NCBI GenBank assembly: GCA_015709715.1
Contig: CP054184.1
Location: forward strand, 806,001 to 870,000
Direction of reading: 5' to 3'
Length of the DNA: 64,000 bases
Source of the DNA: Nitrospira sp.
GTDB taxonomy: Bacteria > Nitrospirota > Nitrospiria > Nitrospirales > Nitrospiraceae
In this document: one piece after another, positions 10,566 to 20,339 of the stretch
Layout of the letters: each line of letters starts with the position of its first letter
How positions within the stretch are numbered: position 1 is the stretch's first letter
Translations under genes and position numbers: made by a program
Notes under the pieces: generated by a model
The model's input: only the letters and a program-made list of their open reading frames with translations
What the model was told of the DNA's origin: nothing
The model's database searches: none

Positions 10566-11963
10566 ATGTTGGCAGACCGTCTGGCTCGATACGGCAGGGC
10601 GCTCTGTTACGACGACCTTCCGTCTGCTGTCGTGCAGGAGGTCAAACGGAGAATCCTGGACAGTCTGGCTTGCGCCTTCGGTGCGTGGAACGCTCCCCCC
10701 TGCAAGATCGCCCGCGACCTCGCGCGCACCGTGCCCCTGCCCGGCGGCGCCACCCTCTGGGGCACGGTCCACAGAACGCTTCCCGACCTTGCGACCTTCG
10801 CCAACGGCGCGCTGGTCCGTTACCTCGACTTCAACGATACCTATCTCTCCAAGGAGCCGGCCCATCCCTCGGACAACATCGCGGCGGTGTTGGCCGCGGG
10901 GGAAGTGGCGCACGCGTCCGGCGCACGCGTCATCCAGGCCGTGGCGCTCGCCTACGAAATCCACTGCCGGCTCTGTGACGCGGCGGCGCTCCGCCCACGG
11001 GGCTGGGACCACGTCACCTACGGATCCCTCTCTTCCGCACTCGGCGTCGCCAAGGTGATGAAACTTTCCGAATCCCAGACCGAGCAGGCGGTGAACCTGG
11101 CCGGCGTGGCCAACGTTGCGTTGCGGCAAACCAGAATCGGCGATCTGTCCATGTGGAAGGCCTGTGCGTTTTCCAACGCCGCGCGCAACGGGCTCTTCGC
11201 CGCCCTGCTCGCGCAACGGGGGATGACGGGGCCGGCGCCGATCTTCGAAGGCGAGAAGGGCTTCATGAAGCTGGTCTCCGGTCCGTTCACGCTGCCGCAG
11301 TTAGGCGGAGAACGATCCGACGCTCAAGAACCGGCGCCGTTCAAGATCCTCGACACCTACATCAAACATTTTCCTGTCGAGTACCACGCACAGACCGCCG
11401 TCGAAGCCGCGCTGGCCTTGCGGCAGACCTTGCTTGCCGCCGAGGGGGAGCAGGCGATCGCGCAGCTGAAGGACGTTGAGATCGGCAGTTACGACGTCGC
11501 GATCGAAATCATCGGCCGAGACCAGGAAAAGTGGCGGCCCGCGACGCGAGAAACCGCCGACCACAGTTTTCCCTACTGCGTGGCCGTGGCGCTCTGTGAC
11601 GGTCGCGTCACTCTCCACTCCTTCAGCACGAGACGACTTCAAGACCAGGCCCTGCATCGGCTCATGCAGCGGATTCGCGTGGTCGAGCGGCCGGAATTTG
11701 TCGGCTGCTACCCCGGCTCCATGCCGACGCGCATCACGGCGCAGACCGGCTCGGGCCAATCCTATGTGGCGCAGGTAGACCTGCCTTCCGGCCATCCAGC
11801 CCATCCCCTGACGGACCAGGAGGTGGAAGAGAAGTTCCGTCGGTTAGCGGCGCGCCGACTGACTCGCCCACAGATGGACCGGCTGATCAACCGTATCTGG
11901 AAGCTGGAACGAGAACGGGACATCGCCGCCCTCATGCCGTTGCTCGCGACCGGGAAGGGGTAA
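10566..11963 (+). CDS. MmgE/PrpD family 2-methylcitrate dehydratase
   Basis: Iron-sulfur-independent dehydratase of 465 aa, converting 2-methylcitrate towards 2-methylaconitate. Family blocks include FANGALVRYLDFNDTYL with PAHPSDNIAAVLA following it, the DHVTYGSLSSALGVAKVM segment, GDLSMWKACAFSNAARNG and the C-terminal region with PGSMPTRI. The two downstream genes are a methylisocitrate lyase and a citrate-synthase homologue, so the methylcitrate-cycle role is well supported by context. No separate methylaconitate isomerase or AcnD is present in the window; a housekeeping aconitase would be needed. Confidence 0.9.
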   Translation: MLADRLARYGRALCYDDLPSAVVQEVKRRILDSLACAFGAWNAPPCKIARDLARTVPLPGGATLWGTVHRTLPDLATFANGALVRYLDFNDTYLSKEPAHPSDNIAAVLAAGEVAHASGARVIQAVALAYEIHCRLCDAAALRPRGWDHVTYGSLSSALGVAKVMKLSESQTEQAVNLAGVANVALRQTRIGDLSMWKACAFSNAARNGLFAALLAQRGMTGPAPIFEGEKGFMKLVSGPFTLPQLGGERSDAQEPAPFKILDTYIKHFPVEYHAQTAVEAALALRQTLLAAEGEQAIAQLKDVEIGSYDVAIEIIGRDQEKWRPATRETADHSFPYCVAVALCDGRVTLHSFSTRRLQDQALHRLMQRIRVVERPEFVGCYPGSMPTRITAQTGSGQSYVAQVDLPSGHPAHPLTDQEVEEKFRRLAARRLTRPQMDRLINRIWKLERERDIAALMPLLATGKG

Positions 11964-11969
11964 GAGCGC

Positions 11970-12902
11970 ATGTCGCAGCCGGAACGCCACATGCCGCAGG
12001 GCCAAGACCAGCCGGCTCGACTGCGCCGACTGTTGGCGTCCGGCCCAGTCGCCATTCCCGGCGCCTTCAATCCCCTGACCGCCATGCAGATCGAACAGGC
12101 CGGGTTCGAGGCCCTCTACGTCTCGGGCGCAGCCCTGTCCGCCGCGCGAGGCCTGCCGGACATCGGGTTGATCCCCTTACGGGTCATGGTTCGTGAAGCG
12201 GGTGCTATCGCAAAGGCGGTCGGCATCCCGGTGCTTGTCGACGCCGACACAGGGTATGGCGCTCCCGCTCTTGTGAAGAGGGCCGTGCGAGCCTTCATGC
12301 GCATCGGTCTGGCCGGCATGCAGATCGAGGATCAAGAGGACGACAAACGCTGCGGTCACTTGCCGGGGAAGCGGCTGGTTCCCGCTGCTGAGATGGCCGC
12401 CAAGATCCGCGCGGCAGTCGAGGCCAGGGGTGAGTCGGCCTTCATGATCGTGGCGCGCACGGATGCGCGGGCCGTCGAAGGCCTGGAGGCGGCCATCCAC
12501 CGAGCCCAGGCCTACGCGGAGGCCGAAGCCGACGCGCTCTTCCCCGAAGCCCTCCAGTCGGCGGAAGAGTTCAGCGCCTTCGCGCAACGGATGGCACAGA
12601 AGGGAATCCGCCTGCCCCTCATCGCCAACATGACGGAGTTCGGCAAGAGTCCCTACTTGAACATCGGTGAGTTCGGCGCCTTGGGCTATCACGGCATCCT
12701 CTTTCCCGTGAGCACGTTGCGGGTCGCCACGCGGGCCGTCGCGCAACTGTTGGCGGATCTCAAGACGGACGGCACCCAACAAGGCTGGGTCGAGCGCATG
12801 ATGCCGCGGCAGGAACTCTATCGGTTGCTGCGGTACGACCCCGCGCAGGACCAGAGAGGGAGGCCCCATGAACGACATGATGTCACCGGCAGCCACCGCT
12901 GA
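11970..12902 (+). CDS. prpB: Methylisocitrate lyase
   Basis: Splits 2-methylisocitrate into pyruvate and succinate. Isocitrate-lyase/PEP-mutase superfamily, 310 aa. The catalytic loop KRCGHLPGK and the Mg-binding VDADTGYG block are present, as are the QIEDQ and IVARTDARAVEGL segments. The KRCGH form with PGK after it is typical of PrpB rather than AceA. It starts 6 bp after prpD and overlaps the 2-methylcitrate synthase by 35 bp, showing a tightly coupled methylcitrate-cycle module. Confidence 0.94.
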   Translation: MSQPERHMPQGQDQPARLRRLLASGPVAIPGAFNPLTAMQIEQAGFEALYVSGAALSAARGLPDIGLIPLRVMVREAGAIAKAVGIPVLVDADTGYGAPALVKRAVRAFMRIGLAGMQIEDQEDDKRCGHLPGKRLVPAAEMAAKIRAAVEARGESAFMIVARTDARAVEGLEAAIHRAQAYAEAEADALFPEALQSAEEFSAFAQRMAQKGIRLPLIANMTEFGKSPYLNIGEFGALGYHGILFPVSTLRVATRAVAQLLADLKTDGTQQGWVERMMPRQELYRLLRYDPAQDQRGRPHERHDVTGSHR

Positions 12903-14043
12903 ACGCACGAGCCCTGCCGCCTACAGCCCAGGGCTGGAGGGAGTGATCGCCGCCGAGTCGGCCATTTGCCAGGTGGACGAAGGGGCGGCGGGACTGCGGT
13001 ATCGCGGGTATGCCATCGGCGACTTGGCCGAGCACAGCTCCTTCGAGGAGGTGGCCTTCCTGCTGCTCTACGGCCATCTGCCCTCCCGGGGGGAGTTGGA
13101 CACGTTCTCCACACAGCTCTCGCGCGAGAGCGGTCTCCCCGATGGGGTTCGGCGATTCATCGACAGCCTGCCGCCCAACGCGCACTTGATGGACGTGCTG
13201 CGCACCGGCATTTCGTGGCTGGGTCTGGTCGACTCGGATGCGGACGACGGCTCGCGCGACGCTAATCTGAGGAAGGCCGTCCGGCTGCTCGCTCAAATTC
13301 CTTCCCTCATCGCCGACAGCTACCGAACCATGACGGGCGACAAGCCGGCGCCGTCACCGAACGGTGGGTTCGCGGAGCACCTATTGCACCTGGTCGGCAC
13401 AGCCGCCAGGCAGGAGGCCACCGATGCCATGGTCCAGGCGTTGAATGCCTCCTTGATTCTCTATGCGGAACACGAGTTGAACGCCTCCACCTTCGCCGCG
13501 CGGGTCACGGCCTCCACCATGACGGATCTCCACGGCGCCATCACGGCGGCCGTGGCCGCGCTGAAGGGCCCGCTTCACGGCGGGGCCAATGAAGCGGTGG
13601 CGGCGATGCTGGCGGAGATCGGTCGTCCGGAGCGGGCCGAAGCCTGGCTGCGCGAGGCGCTGGCACACAAACGACGCGTCATGGGATTCGGCCATCGCGT
13701 GCTGCGGCAGGGCGACGCGCGCAGCGATATCATTCGGCGCCATGCCGAACGTCTCAGCCGGCTCTGCGGCGACCATACCTGGTACGACATCGCCTCGACC
13801 CTGGAACGCATCATGCTGGAAGAGAAGGGCCTTCGCCCCAACCTCGATTTCTACACCGCGGTGGCGTACCGGCTGATGGGCATTCCGCAGGCCCTGTCGA
13901 CGCCGCTCTTCGTCTGTTCGCGAATCACGGGATGGTGCGCCCACGTGATCGAGCAACAGGACCACAATCGACTGATTCGACCGCGCGCAATCTACCGGGG
14001 ACCGACTCCGAGGCCCTATGAACCTCTCGACCGACGTGGCTGA
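12868..14043 (+). CDS. prpC: 2-methylcitrate synthase / citrate synthase family
   Basis: Condenses propionyl-CoA (or acetyl-CoA) with oxaloacetate. Short, type-II-like citrate synthase of 391 aa; catalytic residues are visible in GPLHGGANEAV (His), MGFGHRVLRQGDARSD (His) and NLDFYTAVAYRLMGIP (Asp). Context next to prpB and prpD favours 2-methylcitrate synthase; sequence alone does not exclude a citrate synthase. ATG 12868 is followed by two more in-frame ATG codons within 13 bases, so the exact start is uncertain by a few residues. It overlaps prpB by 35 bp and the next gene by 26 bp. Confidence 0.9.
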   Translation: MNDMMSPAATAERTSPAAYSPGLEGVIAAESAICQVDEGAAGLRYRGYAIGDLAEHSSFEEVAFLLLYGHLPSRGELDTFSTQLSRESGLPDGVRRFIDSLPPNAHLMDVLRTGISWLGLVDSDADDGSRDANLRKAVRLLAQIPSLIADSYRTMTGDKPAPSPNGGFAEHLLHLVGTAARQEATDAMVQALNASLILYAEHELNASTFAARVTASTMTDLHGAITAAVAALKGPLHGGANEAVAAMLAEIGRPERAEAWLREALAHKRRVMGFGHRVLRQGDARSDIIRRHAERLSRLCGDHTWYDIASTLERIMLEEKGLRPNLDFYTAVAYRLMGIPQALSTPLFVCSRITGWCAHVIEQQDHNRLIRPRAIYRGPTPRPYEPLDRRG

Positions 14044-15760
14044 CAGGATCGGGCAGGCCCGCTGTGCTCCCGACGCGGCGACCGACTTGCCTTGGACCTC
14101 GTTCGCGGAGTTTTTCCGTTCACGGTTCTATGACCCGCGGCTGGTCACCCGCAACTTTCTGACCTACTGCGATGACGATCGCCGACTGCGTCGCACCTAC
14201 AGGTATGCGGAATTCGGCACCCTGGTGGAACAAACCGCCGAACGTCTGCACGCCGAGTTCGGCCTGCGCCGCGGCGACCGGCTGGCAACGCTGCTGTTCA
14301 ACCATGACTTGACCCTGCTGTTCTATTTCGCCGCCTGGACTCTGGGTCTCACCGTCGTCCCCCTCAACATCGAGGAACCGACGGACAAGAAACGCTACAT
14401 CCTGGAACATTCGGAAGCCGCCGCCGCCCTCTGTTGGCAGACCGGGTATGAGGAACTCACAGACCTGCAACGTGACCTGCCGAACCTCCGCAACGTGATC
14501 GCCGTCGGAGACGGAGGCATCATCGAGCGGCAGGGCGCGGGCCTAAAACGATCGCGGTCCCACAGGGCCTCGACAACCGGTGGGGCGCCTGGTTGCCGAC
14601 TCGAAGATCCCGCCTTGATCATCTATACATCCGGTACGACCGGGCCGCCGAAGGGCGTGGTCTTGACCGTCGCCAACCTACTGGCGGATGCGGATGCGAT
14701 CGCCGATTGGCACGGCTTCGGGCTCACCGATCGGTTGATGGGCGTGCTGCCGATTCATCACGTCAACGGCATCGTCGTCACGGCCGTCACCCCGCTCTAC
14801 TGCCGAGGCAGCCTGGTGCTGAACCGGAAGTTCAAGAGCGCATACTTCTGGCAACGGATCCACGAGGAAGCCGTCACCTGCGTGAGCGTCGTCCCCACCC
14901 TCTTGGAATTCCTCCTGGAGGCCGATGAGGACATCACGCCCTACAAGCTCGACCGGTTCGGCGGCGTGATCTGCGGCGCAGGTCCGCTTCTGAAGGAGAC
15001 GGCGGTACGGTTCGAGGAGCGATTCGGCGTTCCCATCCGTCACGGGTACGGCCTGTCTGAAACGACCTGTTACTCCTGTTTTCTCCCGAACGACCTGACG
15101 CCCGAGGAACATCGTCGGTGGCTCACCGGCTACGAGTTTCCCTCCATCGGATTGGCGATCCGTCACAACATGATGAGCATCCTGGACGAGGGCGGGAAAC
15201 CGCTGCCGGAAGGCACGCGGGGAGAAATCTGCATTCGCGGCCGCACGGTCTGCGCCGGCTATTTCAAACGGGACGATGCCAACGCCGCCGCCTTCCAGTG
15301 GGGCTGGTTCCGATCGGGCGACGAAGGGTTCCATCTGCTCGACGAGCGAGGTCGGCCCTACTTCTTCATCTCGGGCCGATTGAAGGAACTCATCATTCGC
15401 GGCGGCGTCAACGTCTCTCCGCTGGAGATCGACGAGGCCCTCAAGAGCCATCCGGCGGTCAAGTTCGCGATGGCGCTCCCCTTTGAAAACCGCTACTACG
15501 GCGAGGAGATCGCCGCCTACGTCGTCCCTATGAATCCTGCCGCGCCCCCGAGCGAAGCGGACCTCTTGACCCATTGCCGAGTGAAGCTACCCTTCTTCAA
15601 GCAGCCGAAAGTCATCCTGTTCGGCGAAGACATTCCCTATACCTCCACCGGCAAACCCAAGCGGCTCGAACTCAAGGGCCGGTTGGCGGAACGGCTAGCC
15701 CCCTACCGCGACCGGCAATTCTCCGACCCACGCCATGGCACCCAGCGAGGCACCCCATGA
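14018..15760 (+). CDS. Acyl-CoA synthetase (AMP-forming)
   Basis: ANL-superfamily ligase of 580 aa that activates a carboxylic acid to its CoA thioester through an acyl-adenylate. The P-loop IYTSGTTGPPKGVVLT, the GYGLSETT block, the WFRSGDEG hinge region and the catalytic lysine motif YTSTGKPKR are all in place. The substrate is not readable; propionate or a branched/short fatty acid is plausible given the preceding methylcitrate genes and the following acyl-CoA dehydrogenase. It overlaps the prpC-like gene by 26 bp and the next gene by ATGA. Confidence 0.9.
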   Translation: MNLSTDVADRIGQARCAPDAATDLPWTSFAEFFRSRFYDPRLVTRNFLTYCDDDRRLRRTYRYAEFGTLVEQTAERLHAEFGLRRGDRLATLLFNHDLTLLFYFAAWTLGLTVVPLNIEEPTDKKRYILEHSEAAAALCWQTGYEELTDLQRDLPNLRNVIAVGDGGIIERQGAGLKRSRSHRASTTGGAPGCRLEDPALIIYTSGTTGPPKGVVLTVANLLADADAIADWHGFGLTDRLMGVLPIHHVNGIVVTAVTPLYCRGSLVLNRKFKSAYFWQRIHEEAVTCVSVVPTLLEFLLEADEDITPYKLDRFGGVICGAGPLLKETAVRFEERFGVPIRHGYGLSETTCYSCFLPNDLTPEEHRRWLTGYEFPSIGLAIRHNMMSILDEGGKPLPEGTRGEICIRGRTVCAGYFKRDDANAAAFQWGWFRSGDEGFHLLDERGRPYFFISGRLKELIIRGGVNVSPLEIDEALKSHPAVKFAMALPFENRYYGEEIAAYVVPMNPAAPPSEADLLTHCRVKLPFFKQPKVILFGEDIPYTSTGKPKRLELKGRLAERLAPYRDRQFSDPRHGTQRGTP

Positions 15761-17664
15761 GTACATTCTTGAAGGGCTTGGAACGGATCGAGGCGGCTCG
15801 CGAACGGTTGACCGGGATCAGTTTCATGGCCGGACTGTATGACGGCCGCCCCGACTTCGATTTGCTCGTGACGCCCCCGGAGCCGCCGGAGGAACGGGCG
15901 GTAGGCGAGACCTTCTGCCGGCAAGTCGAAACTTTCCTGCGGCGGGAGGTCGATCCCGAGCAGATCGAACGTGAGGCGCACATCCCCGAATCCGTCATCC
16001 AGGGTCTCTTCAGACTCGGCGCCTTCGCGATGAAGATTCCCACGGAGTACGGCGGGCTGGGGTTTTCCTATACGAACTATGGCCGCGTGCTGACGCTGAT
16101 CGCGAGTTGGAGCAACATCCTGGCGCTCACGGTGGCGGTGCCGCAATCGATCGGTATCGCCATGCCCATCCTGCTGTTCGGAAACGACGACCAGAAACGC
16201 AAGTACCTTCCGCTCGTGGCCAGGGAAGCCCTGTCCGCCTTTGCCCTGACGGAACCGGCCACCGGATCCGATGCGGCCAACGTGCGTACGGAGGCCGTGC
16301 TGGACGACACCGGCAGCCATTTCCTCGTGAACGGCGAAAAGCTCTGGTGTACGAACGGGCCGATTGCGCGTTATGCGACGCTCATCGCCCGCGTGCCTGC
16401 GAAGCGCGATCCGGGGGACGGCAACAGGTGGGTGCCCACAGTGGGAGGCAAGGAGGCGGAGGATCTGGTCCATTCGGCCTTCATCCTCGACATGGCCTCG
16501 CCCGGCGTGCAGGTCCGGCAACGGTGTCAATTCGAAGGGTGCCGCGGCATCGAGAATGCGCATCTCACGCTGACGAATGTGCGGATTCCGGTCGACCACC
16601 TCATCGGTGAGGTCGGCAAGGGCTTGAAGTACGCCCTGACGATCCTGAACGTCGGGCGTGGCATCAGCATCCCGGCCATCTGCCTCGGAATGGCGAAACA
16701 GGCCTGGCAACCGACGTTGGATCGAGCCAACAGCAGGCTCACGTTTCAGAAACCTTTGGCGGACCGACAGACTCAGCAGATCCGCATCGGCGACATGGCC
16801 GCCCATCTGTTTGCGATGGAAGCATTGTCCCTCTTGGTGTGGCGTCTGGCCGATCAGCATCGCTACGACATCAGGATCGAGGCGGCAATCGCTAAGATCT
16901 TCTGTTCGGAACAGACCATTCGCTTTTTGCGCGACGCGCAGATCCTGTTCGGGGGGATGGGGTACGAAACCGCCGCCTCACAACGGCTGCGCGGCGAAGC
17001 GGCCTTCGGGATCGAGCAACTCGTGCGCGACGCAGAGATGTATCGGATCGGCGAGGGCGCGACGGATATTCTGCGTCCCTTCGTCGTTCGCGAGGGATTG
17101 AGCCGACACCTGGAGCGGGCGAAAGCCTTCTATGCCGACGGCCTGTCGATCCTCGAACGACTCCGCGAGGGCCTGAGGCTGGCGCAGTTTTATGGCCCTT
17201 GGTATCTCGCGCAATGGCGCGGCAGGCCGCTTCCGGCCGGAGGCGCGTTCACCAGGCCGGCCCTGCGTCAGGTGTTGCGCGAGGTGGAACGAACCAGCCG
17301 TCGCCTGGCCCGCGAGACGTTCTACGCCATGGCACGGTTCCAGGCGGCGTTCCGTGACGAACAACGGATCCAGAACAGAATCGAAGCGGTGGGCGAAGAT
17401 TTGCTCGCCATGGCCGCCGCCATGCTCCATGCCGACGACATCTTCAGGCGAGACGGAACCACGCAGGCCCGGGACCTGGCCCAAAGCTTCTGTGCCTGCG
17501 CGCGCGATCGCATCGAACAGCGGCTCAGGGAGTTTCGCCGCCACCATGACGACCTACTCGTCGCCACAGGGAAGCAGGCCTTGGCAGGCGCCTGGTCAGC
17601 GCTTTCCGACGGTATCGTCCGTCGCCGGCTGGAAGATTACCGCCCGAAAGACCGCCCCGGCTGA
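15757..17664 (+). CDS. Acyl-CoA dehydrogenase, long form (about 635 aa)
   Basis: FAD-dependent dehydrogenase that introduces the 2,3-double bond into acyl-CoA. The N-terminal, beta and C-terminal ACAD domains are visible: MKIPTEYGGLGFSYTNYGRV, FALTEPATGSDAANVRTEA, LWCTNGPIARYATLIAR, QILFGGMGYETAASQRLRG and RIGEGATDILRPFV. A C-terminal extension of about 190 residues follows, as in VLCAD/ACAD9-type or other long bacterial ACADs. The start at 15757 overlaps the ligase stop. It is the last gene of the operon and ends 2 bp from the convergent mscS-like gene with no visible terminator between them. Substrate chain length is unknown. Confidence 0.9.
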   Translation: MSTFLKGLERIEAARERLTGISFMAGLYDGRPDFDLLVTPPEPPEERAVGETFCRQVETFLRREVDPEQIEREAHIPESVIQGLFRLGAFAMKIPTEYGGLGFSYTNYGRVLTLIASWSNILALTVAVPQSIGIAMPILLFGNDDQKRKYLPLVAREALSAFALTEPATGSDAANVRTEAVLDDTGSHFLVNGEKLWCTNGPIARYATLIARVPAKRDPGDGNRWVPTVGGKEAEDLVHSAFILDMASPGVQVRQRCQFEGCRGIENAHLTLTNVRIPVDHLIGEVGKGLKYALTILNVGRGISIPAICLGMAKQAWQPTLDRANSRLTFQKPLADRQTQQIRIGDMAAHLFAMEALSLLVWRLADQHRYDIRIEAAIAKIFCSEQTIRFLRDAQILFGGMGYETAASQRLRGEAAFGIEQLVRDAEMYRIGEGATDILRPFVVREGLSRHLERAKAFYADGLSILERLREGLRLAQFYGPWYLAQWRGRPLPAGGAFTRPALRQVLREVERTSRRLARETFYAMARFQAAFRDEQRIQNRIEAVGEDLLAMAAAMLHADDIFRRDGTTQARDLAQSFCACARDRIEQRLREFRRHHDDLLVATGKQALAGAWSALSDGIVRRRLEDYRPKDRPG

Positions 17665-17666
17665 CG

Positions 17667-18593
17667 TTACCCCTGGGCCTGTCCCATCCCGCCCACCAAT
17701 TCGACTTTCAACGGATGCCCGGCCTCGAGAATCGAGAGGGAGCGCTGCGGGAAGGGAATCTCGATCCCCTCCGCATCGAAGGCCTTCTTCAGCCGTCGCC
17801 GATATTCCCGCCCGACTTTCCACTGTTCGAGCGGTCGGGTCTTGATGCGCGCCCGGATGGTCACGGCACTGTCGGCAAAGTTCTCCACGCCGACGATCTC
17901 CATCGGCTCGAGCATCAACGGCCCCAACTCCCGATCCTGGCGCAGTTCTTCTCCGACCGCCCGCATGACCGCCACCACCCGATCCGTATCCTCCTTGTAG
18001 GCCACCCCCATGTCCAGCACGAAGGCCGACCAATCCTTGCTCATGTTGGACAGCGTCGTGATGGCACCGTTGGGAAAGATGTGCACCACCCCCGAGAAGT
18101 CGCGGAGCGAGATGGTCCGGAATGTAATCGTCTCCACCAAGCCGCCGGTCCCGTTGATCACGGCCACGTCCCCCAGCCTAATTTGATCTTCGAGGATGAT
18201 GAAGAAGCCGCTGATGAGGTCCCGCACGAGATTCTGCGCACCGAACCCCACGGCCAGCCCGAGGATGCCGGCGCCGGCCAGGATCGGCGCCACGTCCAGT
18301 CCGACGAACTGCAGCGCTTCGATGATGACGATCGCCCAAATCGCGGTGAGGGCGATCGTTCTGAGGATGCCGGTCAAGGTCGCGGCGCGCTTTTGCGCCG
18401 TGCCCGACTGCTGATCCGCCGCATCGCTCGCGGCCACCATCACGCGCTCCAGTTGTTGGAGTCCCAAACGTGAGAACCGAACGGCCACATACCCGATCAC
18501 AAAGACCAACCCCACGCGCAACAGAGTCAAGCCCACGGTCGTGGCCATGCTGATCAGCCAGGGCCAGGCGGTCTCAAGCGATACTCCGGTCAT
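17667..18593 (-). CDS. MscS-family mechanosensitive ion channel
   Basis: Small-conductance mechanosensitive channel of 308 aa that releases osmolytes under hypo-osmotic stress. Three N-terminal membrane helices are visible. The third carries the pore-lining pattern ILAGAGILGLAVGFGAQNLV, followed by the beta domain ISGFFIILEDQIRLGDVAVI and the IFPNGAI segment before the cytoplasmic alpha/beta domain. Length matches E. coli MscS. Its start overlaps the lapA-like gene by 4 bp, and that gene overlaps nhaA, so the three form one osmotic/ion homeostasis operon. Confidence 0.94.
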   Translation of the reverse strand: MTGVSLETAWPWLISMATTVGLTLLRVGLVFVIGYVAVRFSRLGLQQLERVMVAASDAADQQSGTAQKRAATLTGILRTIALTAIWAIVIIEALQFVGLDVAPILAGAGILGLAVGFGAQNLVRDLISGFFIILEDQIRLGDVAVINGTGGLVETITFRTISLRDFSGVVHIFPNGAITTLSNMSKDWSAFVLDMGVAYKEDTDRVVAVMRAVGEELRQDRELGPLMLEPMEIVGVENFADSAVTIRARIKTRPLEQWKVGREYRRRLKKAFDAEGIEIPFPQRSLSILEAGHPLKVELVGGMGQAQG

Positions 18594-18934
18594 GATGCAT
18601 GCTCTCCTTTCACCTTGTCGGCTGCCGGCTCCGTAAGGAGACGGCTTGCCGGCTGCGATCCCTCCCGGTCGACGCTTTCCAATCGTCGGATACGTTCGGC
18701 CTGGGCGTGGACGGTCTCGGCCAATCGATCGGTCTCGCGGGCCCGCCGCAGCCGCGCGCCCAGCGAGACCACCGCCACGAGACAGGCTCCGAGCGCCGCC
18801 GACCCCAAGATGACCAGAACGAGGGTGGTCTCATAACTCCACAACAGAAACCGCACGCTGACGGCCTCCATATTTTGAAGCGCGAATAATGCCAGCACGA
18901 ACAGGCCGACCGATGCGATGCCTCTGGTCACCAT
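18590..18934 (-). CDS. LapA-domain (DUF1049-like) membrane protein
   Basis: Small inner-membrane protein of 114 aa. Two predicted helices are seen (about residues 5-22 and 37-62), separated by the short FLLWSYETT turn typical of LapA/YciS-like proteins. A charged coiled-coil tail (ARLRRARETDRLAETVHAQA) follows. In other bacteria LapA-domain proteins help regulate lipopolysaccharide assembly, but small members such as this one are of unknown role. It overlaps nhaA by 7 bp and mscS by 4 bp, so it is co-translated with both. Confidence 0.75.
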   Translation of the reverse strand: MVTRGIASVGLFVLALFALQNMEAVSVRFLLWSYETTLVLVILGSAALGACLVAVVSLGARLRRARETDRLAETVHAQAERIRRLESVDREGSQPASRLLTEPAADKVKGEHAS

Positions 18935-20316
18935 CCCTTTCCTCCCTGTCGCGCCGCCTTGCCCACAGCGGCTCCCCCACTACCGCTCCGCAACCAGGCC
19001 CACCCCACGATACCGGCGGACGTCGAGGCGCAGAGAATCCCGACCTTGGCCGACAACTGCAAGGGGCCGGGCGGAAAGGCCAGCCCGGCAATGAACAGCG
19101 ACATGGTGAACCCGATGCCCGCAAGCACACCTGTGCCGGCCAACTGTCGCCATGTGACGCCCTCCGGCAGCGACACGAGTCCCGCCTGCGATGCCCCCCA
19201 GCTGGCGAGCAGGATGCCGACCGGCTTGCCGATGAACAATCCCACCATGATGCCCAAGGCCACCGGATGAGTCAGGTGGGCCCAGCCATTCGCATCGAGC
19301 GTGATGCCGGCATTGGCCAGCGCGAAGAGCGGCATCACGACCACGGTCACCCAGGGATGCAACGCATGCTCCAGGCGCTGCAAGGGCGTCTCCACGTCCT
19401 TGACTTCCATCTCCAATCGCTGGGTTACATGGTGACGCTCTGTATTGGCCAACGGCGGCCGTTCGGCGGAGGTGACTTCCTCGAATCGTTTCAACAGCGC
19501 CTGCCCCCTGGCCACGAACTCGCTGCCGCTCAAGCGTGTCCGGGCCGGAATCGTCATGGCCGCCAAAACGCCGGCGATGGTGGCATGGACCCCGGAAAGC
19601 AGAAACGCCAACCACAGTCCCCCGATGCCCAGCACCGAATACACCAACAGATGCCGGATGCCCACGAAGTTCGCCGCCACGAGCAGGAGTAAAAACAGAG
19701 CCCCGATCCCCACGTTCAACCAGGAAATGGTCGAGGTGTAGAACAGGGCGATGACGAGCACGGCCATCAAATCATCCCCGATTGCCAAGGCGGTGAGAAA
19801 CACCTTGAGCGACAAGGGCACCCGCGGGCCAAGCAACGCCAGCACGCCGAGGGCGAAGGCAATGTCGGTGGCCATGGGAATGCCCCACCCCGGCGCCCCC
19901 GGGCCTGCGCCGTTCACGAGCAGGTAGAGGGAGGCGGGCACGACGGTGCCGCCGAGCGCGGCCGCGAGCGGTAACGCCGCGCGGCGCCATGAGGCCAATT
20001 CTCCCACGAGCACTTCCCGTTTGATCTCCAACCCGATGACGAAAAAGAACATCGCCATCAGGCCGTCGTTGATCCACTCCAACAAGGTTTCCGTCAACGC
20101 ATGGGAGCCGACCACCAGGCTGACGGGCGTGCTCCAGAGACGTGCGTAGGAGTCGGCCCACGGTGAATTGGCCCAGACCATCGCCACAAGCGTCGCTCCC
20201 AAGAGCAGGATGCCGCCGCTGGATTCGGCATGGACGAACGTTTCAAAGGGTTTCAGTACCGGACGGATCAACGGGACCTCGCGTTGATCCGAGTTGCGCC
20301 GTTGGCTTAGACCCAT
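18928..20316 (-). CDS. nhaA: NhaA-family Na+/H+ antiporter
   Basis: Electrogenic sodium-proton antiporter, 462 aa from the chosen start. The ion-binding region is intact: PMATDIAFALGVLALLG followed by FLTALAIGDDLMAVLVIALFY, with the Asp pair of the NhaA transport site. About twelve hydrophobic segments are seen, with a hydrophilic loop (LLKRFEEVTSAERPPLANTE) mid-protein and a GIGFTMSLFIAGLAF helix near the end. ATG 20316 begins MGLSQRRNSD and is the only ATG close to the conserved VLKPFETFVHAESSGG. It lacks a good ribosome-binding site of its own, but a mini-ORF with a strong one overlaps it (20307-20339). An in-frame TTG nearer the conserved region, with GAGG before it, is an alternative start. 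Confidence 0.92.
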   Translation of the reverse strand: MGLSQRRNSDQREVPLIRPVLKPFETFVHAESSGGILLLGATLVAMVWANSPWADSYARLWSTPVSLVVGSHALTETLLEWINDGLMAMFFFVIGLEIKREVLVGELASWRRAALPLAAALGGTVVPASLYLLVNGAGPGAPGWGIPMATDIAFALGVLALLGPRVPLSLKVFLTALAIGDDLMAVLVIALFYTSTISWLNVGIGALFLLLLVAANFVGIRHLLVYSVLGIGGLWLAFLLSGVHATIAGVLAAMTIPARTRLSGSEFVARGQALLKRFEEVTSAERPPLANTERHHVTQRLEMEVKDVETPLQRLEHALHPWVTVVVMPLFALANAGITLDANGWAHLTHPVALGIMVGLFIGKPVGILLASWGASQAGLVSLPEGVTWRQLAGTGVLAGIGFTMSLFIAGLAFPPGPLQLSAKVGILCASTSAGIVGWAWLRSGSGGAAVGKAARQGGKGW

Positions 20317-20339
20317 GCTGCGCCCACATTCCGCCGCAT
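20307..20339 (-). CDS. Possible 10-codon leader peptide overlapping the nhaA start
   Basis: ATG at 20339 is preceded by GAAGGAGG with 6-nt spacing, the best ribosome-binding site in the region. The frame reads MRRNVGAAWV and stops at 20307, ten bases beyond the nhaA ATG at 20316, so the two reading frames overlap out of phase. Such an arrangement is typical of translational coupling through a short leader ORF. It is equally possible that this is a chance short frame and that nhaA starts further in. Seen in sequence; function inferred. Confidence 0.4.
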   Translation of the reverse strand: MRRNVGAAWV